64,000 nucleotides of DNA from contig NZ_BAGG01000002.1 of assembly GCF_000308695.1 (NCBI RefSeq), forward strand, positions 62,001-126,000. Direction: 5' to 3'. Positions 29,657 to 38,187 of this stretch are shown here, in pieces; position 1 is the stretch's first letter, and every line of letters begins with the position of its first letter. Below the pieces are notes generated by a model. That model saw only the letters and a list, made by a program, of their open reading frames with translations, made no database searches and was not told the DNA's origin. The DNA is from Nocardia takedensis NBRC 100417. GTDB lineage: Bacteria > Actinomycetota > Actinomycetes > Mycobacteriales > Mycobacteriaceae. The position numbers and the translations under genes were made by a program.

Positions 29657-29956
29657 GGTAACGAATTACCGGTCCCGGGACGACATCACCGGGTGGACGC
29701 GGTATGGTCTCCGCACCATCACAGATTGTGCTCGCGCGGATTTCGGCCACCGGAGATCCCACGGCCTTGCCAAGGAAATCGGGTGTCGAATATCCTCCTG
29801 CGAGCATAAGTGTGACCAGATCGTTGTAGCGCTGCCCTCTGCACCGGCAAGTCGGGGTCCGGTGCGTTGTGGCGTGCGTCTCGTTGGCGACACGGGTGTT
29901 GTCCGAACCCTCACGGGTGCGGGCGATGCCACAACAGCAGAAAGAGAGCAGGATTC
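29657..29956 (+). other. Intergenic region upstream of mycolyltransferase 4
   Basis: 300 bases with lower GC than the neighbours and no frame that looks coding. It must hold the promoter of copy 4, whose ribosome site is GAGCAGGA. I see no convincing -10/-35 pair, hairpin or riboswitch here. Confidence 0.5.
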
Positions 29957-30988
29957 ATGCGTTTCGGCAGGGCCGCCGCGCCGAGGAGAAATAAGTCGGG
30001 CAGGCGAGTCGCACCTCGCGGTTGGCGTCATCGAATTCTGGCTGTCGGTGCCGCTGCACTGGCGCTACCGATCGCCGCCGCCGTGGCTTCCCCGACCGCC
30101 GCGGTCGCCGCCCCGGCTCCGGTGCTGCGCGCGCCGGCCGGTGGCTACGAGGAACTGATGGTTCCGTCCACCATGGGCCCGATCAAGGTGCAGGTCCAGT
30201 GGGCCTCGCGCGGCGGCAGCGCCGCGCTGTACCTGCTCGACGGCCTGCGAGCGCGTGACGACCGCAACGCCTGGTCCTTCGAGACCAACGCGATGCAGCA
30301 GTTCGCCAACGACAACATCACCTTGGTGATGCCCGTCGGCGGTCAGTCCAGCTTCTACGCGGACTGGGTCACGCCCTCCAACACCAACGGGCAGAAGTCG
30401 ACCTACAAGTGGGAGACCTTCCTCACTCGCGAGCTGCCGAACTTCCTCGCGAACTACGGCGTCTCCAAGACCAACAACGCGGTCGCGGGTCTGTCGATGG
30501 GTGGCAGCGCCGCCCTCGCGCTGGCCGCCTACCACCGCGACCAGTTCAAGCACGCCTCCTCCTTCTCCGGCTACCTGAACATCTCGGCGCCGGGTATGCG
30601 CGAGGCCATCCGCGTCGCGATGCTGGACGCGGGCCGTTTCAACGTGGACTCGATGGCCGCGCCGTGGAGCCCGCAGTGGCTGCGCATGGACCCGTTCGTG
30701 TTCGCGCCGCAGCTCAAGGGTCTGCCGATGTACATCTCGGCGGCCAGCGGCCTGCCGGGTCAGTTCGATCGCCCGAATTCGGCGGTCGGCGTGTTCAACA
30801 CCAGCAACGCGATGGCGCTCGAGGCCCTGTCGCTGGTCAACACCCGCGCGTTCCAGGTCCGCCTGAACTCGCTGAAGATCCCGGCCTACTTCGACTTCCC
30901 GGCGTCCGGCACGCACTCGTGGAAGTACTGGGAAGGCCAGCTGTTCAACGCGCGCCAGGGCATCCTGGACGCCACCGGCGGCCGGTGA
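29957..30988 (+). CDS. Antigen 85-type mycolyltransferase, copy 4
   Basis: 343 residues. An N-terminal Arg-rich signal sequence (hydrophobic core about residues 25-48) is followed by the antigen 85 domain with Ser180 (GLSMGGS), Glu289 (ALEALSL) and His320 (GTHSW). The mature part starts APAPVLRAPAGGYEELMVPS, closer to classical FbpA/B/C than copies 1-3, and it is compact without the insertion. Highly biased codon use suggests strong expression. The stop codon lies inside the first of three 27-base tandem repeats, and a strong terminator follows. Confidence 0.95.
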   Translation: MRFGRAAAPRRNKSGRRVAPRGWRHRILAVGAAALALPIAAAVASPTAAVAAPAPVLRAPAGGYEELMVPSTMGPIKVQVQWASRGGSAALYLLDGLRARDDRNAWSFETNAMQQFANDNITLVMPVGGQSSFYADWVTPSNTNGQKSTYKWETFLTRELPNFLANYGVSKTNNAVAGLSMGGSAALALAAYHRDQFKHASSFSGYLNISAPGMREAIRVAMLDAGRFNVDSMAAPWSPQWLRMDPFVFAPQLKGLPMYISAASGLPGQFDRPNSAVGVFNTSNAMALEALSLVNTRAFQVRLNSLKIPAYFDFPASGTHSWKYWEGQLFNARQGILDATGGR

Positions 30989-31045
30989 TCCGCGGTCGCC
31001 ACCGGCGGCCGGTGATCCGCAGTCGCCACCGGCGGCCGGTGATCC
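30971..31045 (+). repeat. 27-base tandem repeat spanning the stop of mycolyltransferase 4
   Basis: Three copies begin at 30971, 30998 and 31025; the third matches for 21 bases. Each contains the palindrome CACCGGC-G-GCCGGTG. The first copy supplies the last codons and TGA of the upstream gene. The unit length is a multiple of three. There are no spacers, so this is not a CRISPR array. Confidence 0.9.
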
Positions 31046-31059
31046 ACTCTTCGTAGCCG

Positions 31060-31099
31060 AAACGGCGTCACCCCTCGTTCGAGGCGGTGACGCCGTTTT
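31060..31099 (+). terminator. Strong rho-independent-type terminator
   Basis: AAACGGCGTCACC (31060-31072) pairs perfectly with GGTGACGCCGTTT (31086-31098), followed by another T; the loop has a small inner stem CCTCG/CGAGG. The A-run/T-run symmetry gives termination in either direction. It isolates copy 4 from copy 5. Confidence 0.85.
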
Positions 31100-31307
31100 C
31101 GTGTGTCCGGGTGGAATACGCCGATCGCCCACAGCTTTCGCGCCGTCCGATAGCTGAATGGCTGCTGGTATCGGTGGATCGACGTGTCTACTCGCCTGAT
31201 TCGCGAGTTTTCGCATGTGAGCGGATCGAATAACGGCTGGGCGATGATTAGCCGGATATCCGCGCGTCATCCCGGGATTGCGGTGGTGGCGGGAGTACAA
31301 AGCATCT

Positions 31308-33167
31308 GTGATCCGGATGCGGAGGGCGAACAGACACGACCGGCGGCGCGGTGTGCGCGGCCGTCTCGCGCTGCTGGCCACCGCCCTTGTCCTGCCGATG
31401 GCGGCCGGACTGACGCCCCCGCCGGTCGCGGCGCAGCCGACCGCGACCCCCGTGGCCGCCTCGGTGCAGCGCGTGGTGTGGCTCGGTGACCGTCGCGTCG
31501 CGCTGTCGGTGTTCTCGCCGTCGATGGGCGCGCCCGTCCAGATCCAGTTGCTGTTGGCCCGCGACTGGAACGCCCGCCCCGACGCCCGTTTCCCCGTGCT
31601 GTTCATGCTGGACGGCCTGCGCGCCACCGACGAGGAGAACGGGTGGACCAAGGACGCGGGCGCGCAGGACTTCTACGCGGACAAGAACGTCACCGTGGTG
31701 CTGCCGATCGGCGGACAGTCCAGTTTCTATTCGGACTGGCTGCGGCCCGACAACGGCCGGACCTACATGTGGGAGACCTTCCTCACCCGCGAACTGCCCG
31801 CGCTGTTGGAGAGTCAGTGGCGTGCCACCGACGCCCGCGGCATGCAGGGGCTGTCGATGGGCGGGACCGCGGCGATGTTCCTGGCGGGCCGCAATCCGGG
31901 GTTCGCCCGCTACGCCGCCTCCTATTCCGGTTTCCTCACCACCACGACCCTCGGCATGCCGCAGGCGATCGATTTCGCCATGCGGGACGCGGGCGGGTTC
32001 GACTCCGCCGCGATGTGGGGTCCGCCGACGAGTCCCGAGTGGGAGAACCACGACCCGTACGCCCTCGCCGAGAAACTCAAGGGGGTCAGCCTCTACATCT
32101 CCAGCGGCAGCGGGGCCACCGGTCCGCACGACCTGGCCACCGGGATTCCCGGCATCAGCACCAATCTGGCGGGCACCGGTCTGGAGATCCTGTCCCGGCT
32201 GACCTCACAGAACTTCGTCACCAAACTCGGCGAACTGTCGATTCCGGCGCAGGTGAACTACCGGCCCTCCGGCACGCACACCTGGCCGTACTGGGATTTC
32301 GAGATGCGGCAGTCCTGGCCGCAGGCCGCGGCGGCGCTGGCGGTCGAGGAGAACAAGCCCGCGTGCGCGCCGGGCGGCGCGATCGCCCCGGTGGCCGAGG
32401 GCAACGGGTGGCTGGGCGACTGCCTGACCGGTGAGTATCCCGTGGAGGGCGGTCTCGCCCAGGACTTCCGGCACGGCCGGGTGCTGTGGTCGCAGGCCGC
32501 GGGCGCGTTCCCGGTCGGCGGTCCGATCGGCGGCGGCTACCAGGCGGCCGAAGGGCCCGGCGGCGCGCTGGGTCTGCCCACCGGTTTCGAGATCGGGTTG
32601 CCCGACGGACGCGGCCGGATGCAGACCTTCCAGAACGGATCGCTCTACTGGACGCCGCAGACCGGCGCGCAGGTGGTGCGCGGCGCGATCCTGGAGGAGT
32701 GGGCCAGGCAGGGATTCGAGCGCGGACCCGCCGCCTATCCGACCGGACCCGAGCAGCGGACCCCGACCGCCGACGGCACGGTACAGGGGTTCGAGGGCGG
32801 TCCCTTCTACTACAGCCCGCGCACCGGCGCCCACCCCGTGGGGGGCCTGATTCTGGCGAAATACGCCGAACAGGGCTTCGAGAACAGCAAGCTGGGGTTC
32901 CCGACGGGGGAGGAGGCCCCGTTGAAGGACCTCGGGCGCTACACCACCTTCGAGGGCGGCAACATCTACTGGAGCCCGCTCTCCGGCGCGTGGGCGGTGC
33001 GTCGCGGACCGATCATGGACGCCTGGGGCGCCGAGCACTTCGAGAACGGCAGGCTCGGCTACCCGATCAGCGACGAGTTCCCCGTCCCGGGCGGCACACA
33101 GCAGAACTTCCAGGCCGGTTTCGTCGTCGTGCGCGGCGATCGGCCCGAGGTGCACGGCCTGCCCTGA
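31308..33167 (+). CDS. Mycolyltransferase fused to C-terminal LGFP repeats, copy 5
   Basis: 619 residues from GTG 31308; ATG 31317 is an alternative and neither has a strong ribosome site. After a signal peptide (cleavage near PVAAQP) comes an antigen 85 domain with Ser183 (GLSMGGT), Glu293 (GLEILSR) and His324 (GTHTW). From about residue 375 the protein carries four to five LGFP-type repeats (GGALGLPTGFE, RGPAAYPTGPE, NSKLGFPTGEE, NGRLGYPISDE). LGFP repeats are thought to bind the cell wall. The same fusion is known for the large corynebacterial mycoloyltransferase (PS1 type). This copy is the most divergent of the five. Confidence 0.93.
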   Translation: MIRMRRANRHDRRRGVRGRLALLATALVLPMAAGLTPPPVAAQPTATPVAASVQRVVWLGDRRVALSVFSPSMGAPVQIQLLLARDWNARPDARFPVLFMLDGLRATDEENGWTKDAGAQDFYADKNVTVVLPIGGQSSFYSDWLRPDNGRTYMWETFLTRELPALLESQWRATDARGMQGLSMGGTAAMFLAGRNPGFARYAASYSGFLTTTTLGMPQAIDFAMRDAGGFDSAAMWGPPTSPEWENHDPYALAEKLKGVSLYISSGSGATGPHDLATGIPGISTNLAGTGLEILSRLTSQNFVTKLGELSIPAQVNYRPSGTHTWPYWDFEMRQSWPQAAAALAVEENKPACAPGGAIAPVAEGNGWLGDCLTGEYPVEGGLAQDFRHGRVLWSQAAGAFPVGGPIGGGYQAAEGPGGALGLPTGFEIGLPDGRGRMQTFQNGSLYWTPQTGAQVVRGAILEEWARQGFERGPAAYPTGPEQRTPTADGTVQGFEGGPFYYSPRTGAHPVGGLILAKYAEQGFENSKLGFPTGEEAPLKDLGRYTTFEGGNIYWSPLSGAWAVRRGPIMDAWGAEHFENGRLGYPISDEFPVPGGTQQNFQAGFVVVRGDRPEVHGLP

Positions 33168-33316
33168 CGCCGTTTGAACGGCCACGACGCGGGCATATCC
33201 TCCGACGACCCCGCGCATCCGCCGTGGAACGGACCGGTACCGGGGACCGCGGCCCGGGGAAACCCTCTACCCTGGGGGCGACCGCGTCCCTGTGAACAGA
33301 TCGAGGATACGAATTC

Positions 33317-33826
33317 ATGCATCGGACCTGTGGAAAGGTTCTCGGCATCGCCGTGGCGTTCGGCGCTGTCGGCCTGCTCGGCGCGTGCGGCGACAACGAT
33401 TCGACCGCCACCAGCACGCCGACGTTGTCCACCACGACCGCGGCGGCCACCCCGTCGAGCGCGCCCGCGACGACGGCGCAGGAGTCGGCCGCCCCCGCCC
33501 CGGAGTCCCCGCCCAGCGAGTCCGCCGAACCGGAGCGCCCCGCGCCGGTGCCGACGACCGAGCAGGACACCTCGGGCATGGCCGACAAGGAGCGCAAGTT
33601 CCTGAATTCGTTGCAGTCGCAGGGCGTCACCCCGGCCAGCCCGGATATCGCGCTGAGCATCGGCGCTTACGTCTGCCAGGGCGTGGCCGCCGGCGCGTCC
33701 GAGGCTGACCTGTCCACCTTCGTCAACGCGATGGCCGGGTCGGACCCGTCCTTCGATCCGGCGAAGATGTCGGTGGAGCAGGCCGGGAAGATCTACATCG
33801 ATTCCGCCAAGCAGAACTACTGCTAG
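33317..33826 (+). CDS. DUF732-type lipoprotein
   Basis: 169 residues. A lipoprotein signal ends in LLGAC (Cys24), followed by a Thr/Ser/Pro/Glu-rich linker to about residue 85. The C-terminal DUF732-like domain has FLNSLQSQGV and a pair of Cys residues (YVCQG and the final YC) likely forming a disulphide. Function of the domain is unknown; it is widespread in mycobacterial secreted proteins. ATG 33317 follows GAGGA. The stop TAG overlaps the first base of the cutinase-like gene start, so the two are coupled. Confidence 0.85.
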   Translation: MHRTCGKVLGIAVAFGAVGLLGACGDNDSTATSTPTLSTTTAAATPSSAPATTAQESAAPAPESPPSESAEPERPAPVPTTEQDTSGMADKERKFLNSLQSQGVTPASPDIALSIGAYVCQGVAAGASEADLSTFVNAMAGSDPSFDPAKMSVEQAGKIYIDSAKQNYC

Positions 33827-34812
33827 TGGGTGCGCGTCGCGGTTCCGGATCCCGTCGGTCGAGGCCGGTGGGATGTCTGACGGTGCTCGGAGTCCTCGCG
33901 CTGGTCGTCGCGATCGGCGTGCTGGCCTGGTACATGCTCGCCGGGTGCGAGCGGGTGCCGGGGCCGGGTCCCAAGCCACCGGAACCGCCGACGTCGCAAC
34001 CCGCCTGGTGCCCCGACGTGCAGATGATCTCCGTGCCGGGCACGTGGGAGTCCAGCACCGCCGACGATCCGTACAGCCCGGGGGCCAATCCCGCGTCGCT
34101 GATGCTCAACGTCTCGCGCCCGATCCAGCAGCGGTTCCCGTCGGAGCGGGTGGATGTCTACACCGTCCCGTACGTGGCGCAGTTCTCCAATCCGGTCGCG
34201 TTCCCGCCGGACGGTCAGGAGTCCTACAACAACAGCCGTTCCGAGGGCACCGAGCGGATGATCGATTTCATGGCCCAGCGCGCGAAGGACTGCCCGCTGA
34301 CCACCTACGTGCTCGCGGGTTTCTCGCAGGGCGCGGTCATCGCCGGTGACATCGCGAGCCGCATCGGCGCGGGCGACGGCCCGGTGGCCGCCGACAAGGT
34401 GCTGGGTGTGGCGTTGATCGCCGACGGTCGCCGGACCGGGGACACCGGGGCCGGTGAGGCCACCCAGATCGGCCCCGCTCCGGCGGGCGTCGGCGCGGAG
34501 ATCGCGCTGACGGGGGTGAAAGTGCCCGGGATCACGATGACGGGTCCGCGCAAGGGCGGATTCGGCGAACTGGCGGGCCGCACCTTCACCATCTGCGCCC
34601 CCGGCGACCTCATCTGCGATTCGCCGCGGCAGGCGCTGAGCCCGGTCAACTTCGTGAGCAGCGTGCTGACGCTGGTGCGCGCGGCGGGCAATCCGGTGCA
34701 CGCGTTGTACAACGGCTTCCAGGTCGACGAGAGCGGCACCACCGCCACGGCGTGGATGTCGGCGTGGGCCGCGGACCTGATCGAGGGCGCGCCGCATCCG
34801 GCGCATTCATGA
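33826..34812 (+). CDS. Cutinase-like lipase Culp6 (Rv3802-like)
   Basis: 328 residues with an N-terminal membrane anchor (VGCLTVLGVLALVVAIGVLAW is split by none; about residues 15-35) and a Pro-rich linker. The cutinase alpha/beta-hydrolase domain carries the triad Ser167 (AGFSQGA), Asp261 (GDLICDS) and His292 (NPVHALY). In mycobacteria the homologue is an essential phospholipase/thioesterase located next to the mycolate condensation genes. GTG 33826 shares one base with the preceding TAG. Start and order match M. tuberculosis Rv3802c. Confidence 0.93.
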   Translation: MGARRGSGSRRSRPVGCLTVLGVLALVVAIGVLAWYMLAGCERVPGPGPKPPEPPTSQPAWCPDVQMISVPGTWESSTADDPYSPGANPASLMLNVSRPIQQRFPSERVDVYTVPYVAQFSNPVAFPPDGQESYNNSRSEGTERMIDFMAQRAKDCPLTTYVLAGFSQGAVIAGDIASRIGAGDGPVAADKVLGVALIADGRRTGDTGAGEATQIGPAPAGVGAEIALTGVKVPGITMTGPRKGGFGELAGRTFTICAPGDLICDSPRQALSPVNFVSSVLTLVRAAGNPVHALYNGFQVDESGTTATAWMSAWAADLIEGAPHPAHS

Positions 34813-34941
34813 CCTTTCACAGCCCTCGCGGGTGTCGGCCGGTGGTCGTCCATTGCCCGTTGCGACATCCGTACTCTGGTTGGTCCGCACGTTGTAAAGT
34901 GCGCTGATGATCGCACCGCCGACACCCAGGAGCACGAGTTC

Positions 34942-35985
34942 ATGACACAAGCCGCCGCACCGGCCGTCTCGGCCACCAGCGCAGCGGATGCCGGGTCGAC
35001 CGCGCAGGGGGTTCCGCTGCGACCGTTCCGTTTCGCCGCCGCCGGCGAGGGGAACAAGCAGGAAGGTGGCGCGCGCAAGTTCATCCAGACCGCGCAGCAG
35101 GCCGAGGAATACGGCTTCGACACCTTCGTGGTCCCGGATCACCTGGGTGATCAGATCGGCCCGATCGCCGCGCTCGGCGCGCTGTCGCAGGCCACCGAGC
35201 GGATCCGGTTGGGCACCTCGGTCCTGGCGAACGGCTTCCGGCACCCCGTGGTGCTGGCCAAGGATCTGGCGACGATCGACGTGCTGTCCAAGGGACGCCT
35301 CGAGGTCGGCATCGGCGCGGGCTGGAAGCAGGACGAGTACCAGGCCGCCGGTCTGGTCTACGATTCGCCCGGCGTGCGCATCGCCAAACTGGACGAGGCG
35401 CTGACCATCCTGGACGTGCTGCTGCGCGGTCAGGAATGCACCTTCGAGGGCGCCCATTACCAGGTGCACGGCGTCAAGGGCACTCCACGGCCGCGGCAGG
35501 GGCCGCGCCCGCCGATCTGCACCGGCGGCGGCGGGCCCAAGATGCTGCGCCTGGCGGCCAAGCACGCCGACATCATCTCGATCGTTCCGGTCACCACCAA
35601 GAACGGTAAGGGTCTGCTCTCCGGCATCACCTTGGAGAAGACCATCGAGAAGGTCGAGCTGATCAAGGAGGCGGCCGGTGACCGCTTCCCCGACATCGAG
35701 CTGAACTGGGCCATCACCGCCATCGTGATCACCGACGATCGCGAGAAGACCGCGGAGATGGCGCTCTCGGCGCTGGATCGCGGACTGCATCCCGATCTCG
35801 AGGTCGACGTGAAGTTGTCGGTCGAGGACATCCTCGCCTCGCCCTACGTGGCGATCGGCACCTTCGAGGAGATCGCCGAGCAGCTGCGTACTGTGCGACG
35901 GCTCACCTCGATGTCCTATGTCGGGGTCTTCCCCACCCAGATGGACGCATTCGCTCCGGTTATCCCCATGCTGCGGGACGAGTGA
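34942..35985 (+). CDS. LLM-class F420-dependent-type oxidoreductase
   Basis: 347 residues of the luciferase-like monooxygenase TIM-barrel superfamily. Recognisable parts are AEEYGFDTFVVPDHL, RIRLGTSVLANGFRHP, KDLATIDVLSKGRLEVGIGAGW and the C-terminal IGTFEEIAEQLR. Members of this branch use coenzyme F420 in actinobacteria, though FMN use cannot be excluded. ATG 34942 has AGGAGC upstream. It sits between culp6 and fadD32, where M. tuberculosis has no such gene, in the same orientation. The substrate is unknown; an act on mycolate or lipid precursors is only suggested by location. Confidence 0.88.
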   Translation: MTQAAAPAVSATSAADAGSTAQGVPLRPFRFAAAGEGNKQEGGARKFIQTAQQAEEYGFDTFVVPDHLGDQIGPIAALGALSQATERIRLGTSVLANGFRHPVVLAKDLATIDVLSKGRLEVGIGAGWKQDEYQAAGLVYDSPGVRIAKLDEALTILDVLLRGQECTFEGAHYQVHGVKGTPRPRQGPRPPICTGGGGPKMLRLAAKHADIISIVPVTTKNGKGLLSGITLEKTIEKVELIKEAAGDRFPDIELNWAITAIVITDDREKTAEMALSALDRGLHPDLEVDVKLSVEDILASPYVAIGTFEEIAEQLRTVRRLTSMSYVGVFPTQMDAFAPVIPMLRDE

Positions 35986-36178
35986 TCCGGTCTTCTCTGT
36001 AACATGACCCTGGTTTGAGGACATCTAGCCGATAGCGGTCACCGCGCAGACCGCACGAAAATCTGCAGGTTGGCTCTCGACAATTTGGAGCACCCGCGGG
36101 CGAAAGCGAGTCGGGGCCTCACAGGTGACAGCGGCGTTGTCGCCGTACTGCTGCGTGTGCCTCGGAGGAGAAGAAGGA

Positions 36179-38095
36179 ATGGAAGAGACTTTCGACGACT
36201 ACCTGGACGAAACCGGGAACATTCGTATTCCCGAGGATCACACCCTGGTTGATCACGTCGAGAAGCACACCAGGAACGACGCGAACACGCTGGCGTACCG
36301 CTACATCGACTACTCGCGGGAACGCGACGGTGAGGTACTGGAGCTGACGTGGCAGGAGTTCGGTGTTCGGCTGCGCGCGGTGGCCGCTCGATTGCAGCAG
36401 GTCACCAAGCCGGGTGATCGGGTCGCGGTGCTGGCCCCGCAGGGCTTGGACTACGTGATCTCCTTCTTCGCCGCGATCTACGCGGGCTGCATCTCGGTGC
36501 CGCTGTTCGATCCGGACGAGCCAGGTCACACCGATCGTCTGCACGCGGTGCTGGGCGACTGCACCCCGTCGGCGATCCTCACCGCGAGCAGTTCGGCGGC
36601 GGGCGTGCGGCAGTTCTTCCGCGCGCTGCCCGCGGCGCAGCGGCCGCGCATCATCGCCGTGGACGCGATTCCCGACAGTGTCGGCGACACCTGGGTGCGT
36701 CCCGATATCAAGATCGACGATATCGCCTATCTGCAATACACCTCCGGCTCCACCCGGGTGCCCGCGGGCGTGGAGATCACCCACCGCGCCGTCGGCACGA
36801 ATCTGTTGCAGATGGTCGAGGCGATCAATCTGGATTGGAATTCACGCGGCGTCACCTGGCTGCCGCTGTTCCACGACATGGGTCTGCTGACGGTGATCCT
36901 GCCCGCGGTGGGCGGTCGCTACATCACGATCATGTCCCCGAGCGCGTTCGTGCGGCGTCCCTACCGCTGGATCAAGGAATTGGCCGCGGTCTCCGACGGC
37001 GCGGGCACCTTCGCCGCCGCCCCGAACTTCGCCTTCGAGCACGCCGCCGCGCGCGGTCTGCCGAAGAACGGCGAGACGCTGGACCTGTCGAACGTGATCG
37101 GCCTGATCAACGGCAGTGAGCCGGTGACGACGTCCTCGATGAAGAAGTTCAACGAGGCGTTCGCCCCGTACGGTCTGCCCAAGACCGCGATCAAGCCCTG
37201 CTACGGCATGGCCGAGGCCACGCTGTTCGTCTCGGCGACCAAGTCCGAGGACGAGGCCAAGGTCGTCTACGTCGACCGCAACGAACTCAACGCGGGTCGC
37301 ATGGTCAAGGTCGACCAAGGCGAGGAGAACGCGATCGCGCAGGTGTCCTGCGGGTATGTCGCGCTCTCGCAGTGGGCGGCGATCGTCGACCCGGAGACGG
37401 TGGAGTCCGACGGCGGCCACGAACTGCCCGACGGTCGGGTCGGCGAGATCTGGCTGCACGGCGCCAACATGGGCATCGGGTACTGGGGTCGCGAGGAGGA
37501 GACGGTCAAGACCTTCCGCAACCGGGTCAGCCACCGGGTCGCCGAGGGCAGTCACGCCGAGGGCACCGCGCCCGACGCCGACTGGATGCGCACCGGCGAC
37601 TACGGCGTCTACTTCGAGGGTGAGCTCTATATCACCGGCCGGGTGAAGGATCTGGTGATCGTGGATGGTCGCAACCACTATCCGCAGGATCTGGAATTCT
37701 CGGCGCAGGAGGCCAGTTCGGCGCTGCGGCCCGGTTTCGTGGCGGCGTTCTCGGTGCCGGCGAACCAGTTGCCCGCCGAGGTCTTCGAGCAGGGCAGCCA
37801 CTCCGGTCTGAAGTCGTTCGACAACGACGACGCCTCCGAGCAGTTGGTGGTCGTCGGCGAACGCGGGCCGGGCGCGGGCAAGGCTGATCCGGGTCCGATC
37901 GCCGACGCGGTACGCGCGGCGATCTCGCAGCGGCACGGTGTGACGGTGCGCGACGTGCTGTTGGTGCCCGCCGGATCGATCCCGCGGACCTCCAGCGGCA
38001 AGATCGCCCGCCGCGCCTGCAAGACCGCGTATCTGGAGGGAACGCTGCGGGGTGGTTACACCCAGCAGGCATTCCCCGATGCACCTGACGAGTAG
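36179..38095 (+). CDS. fadD32: Long-chain fatty acid-AMP ligase FadD32
   Basis: 638 residues from ATG 36179, preceded by a strong purine-rich ribosome site (GGAGGAGAAGAAGGA); M. tuberculosis FadD32 is similar in length. The adenylation motif [16 protein letters not shown], the PLFHDMGL segment and [14 protein letters not shown] are typical of fatty acyl-AMP ligases, and the C-terminal domain has [10 protein letters not shown]. It activates the meromycolic acid as acyl-AMP and loads it on the N-terminal carrier of Pks13. The next gene, pks13, follows after 92 bases. It is a validated drug target in mycobacteria. Confidence 0.97.
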   Translation: MEETFDDYLDETGNIRIPEDHTLVDHVEKHTRNDANTLAYRYIDYSRERDGEVLELTWQEFGVRLRAVAARLQQVTKPGDRVAVLAPQGLDYVISFFAAIYAGCISVPLFDPDEPGHTDRLHAVLGDCTPSAILTASSSAAGVRQFFRALPAAQRPRIIAVDAIPDSVGDTWVRPDIKIDDIAYLQYTSGSTRVPAGVEITHRAVGTNLLQMVEAINLDWNSRGVTWLPLFHDMGLLTVILPAVGGRYITIMSPSAFVRRPYRWIKELAAVSDGAGTFAAAPNFAFEHAAARGLPKNGETLDLSNVIGLINGSEPVTTSSMKKFNEAFAPYGLPKTAIKPCYGMAEATLFVSATKSEDEAKVVYVDRNELNAGRMVKVDQGEENAIAQVSCGYVALSQWAAIVDPETVESDGGHELPDGRVGEIWLHGANMGIGYWGREEETVKTFRNRVSHRVAEGSHAEGTAPDADWMRTGDYGVYFEGELYITGRVKDLVIVDGRNHYPQDLEFSAQEASSALRPGFVAAFSVPANQLPAEVFEQGSHSGLKSFDNDDASEQLVVVGERGPGAGKADPGPIADAVRAAISQRHGVTVRDVLLVPAGSIPRTSSGKIARRACKTAYLEGTLRGGYTQQAFPDAPDE

Positions 38096-38187
38096 TCCCG
38101 CTCCCGAGTGCTAGACATCGCTCGACCCGACAACCGAGCGTCATTTTGGCGGTCGCCCGGTATGCAGACAGGTAGCTTGAGGAATTG

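Noticed and set aside
30971..31045. Possible CRISPR-like array
   Set aside because: The 27-base units are directly adjacent without spacers, and no cas gene is present.
36125..36178. Upstream extension of fadD32
   Set aside because: ATG 36179 has a strong ribosome site and matches known FadD32 length; the extension has no support.
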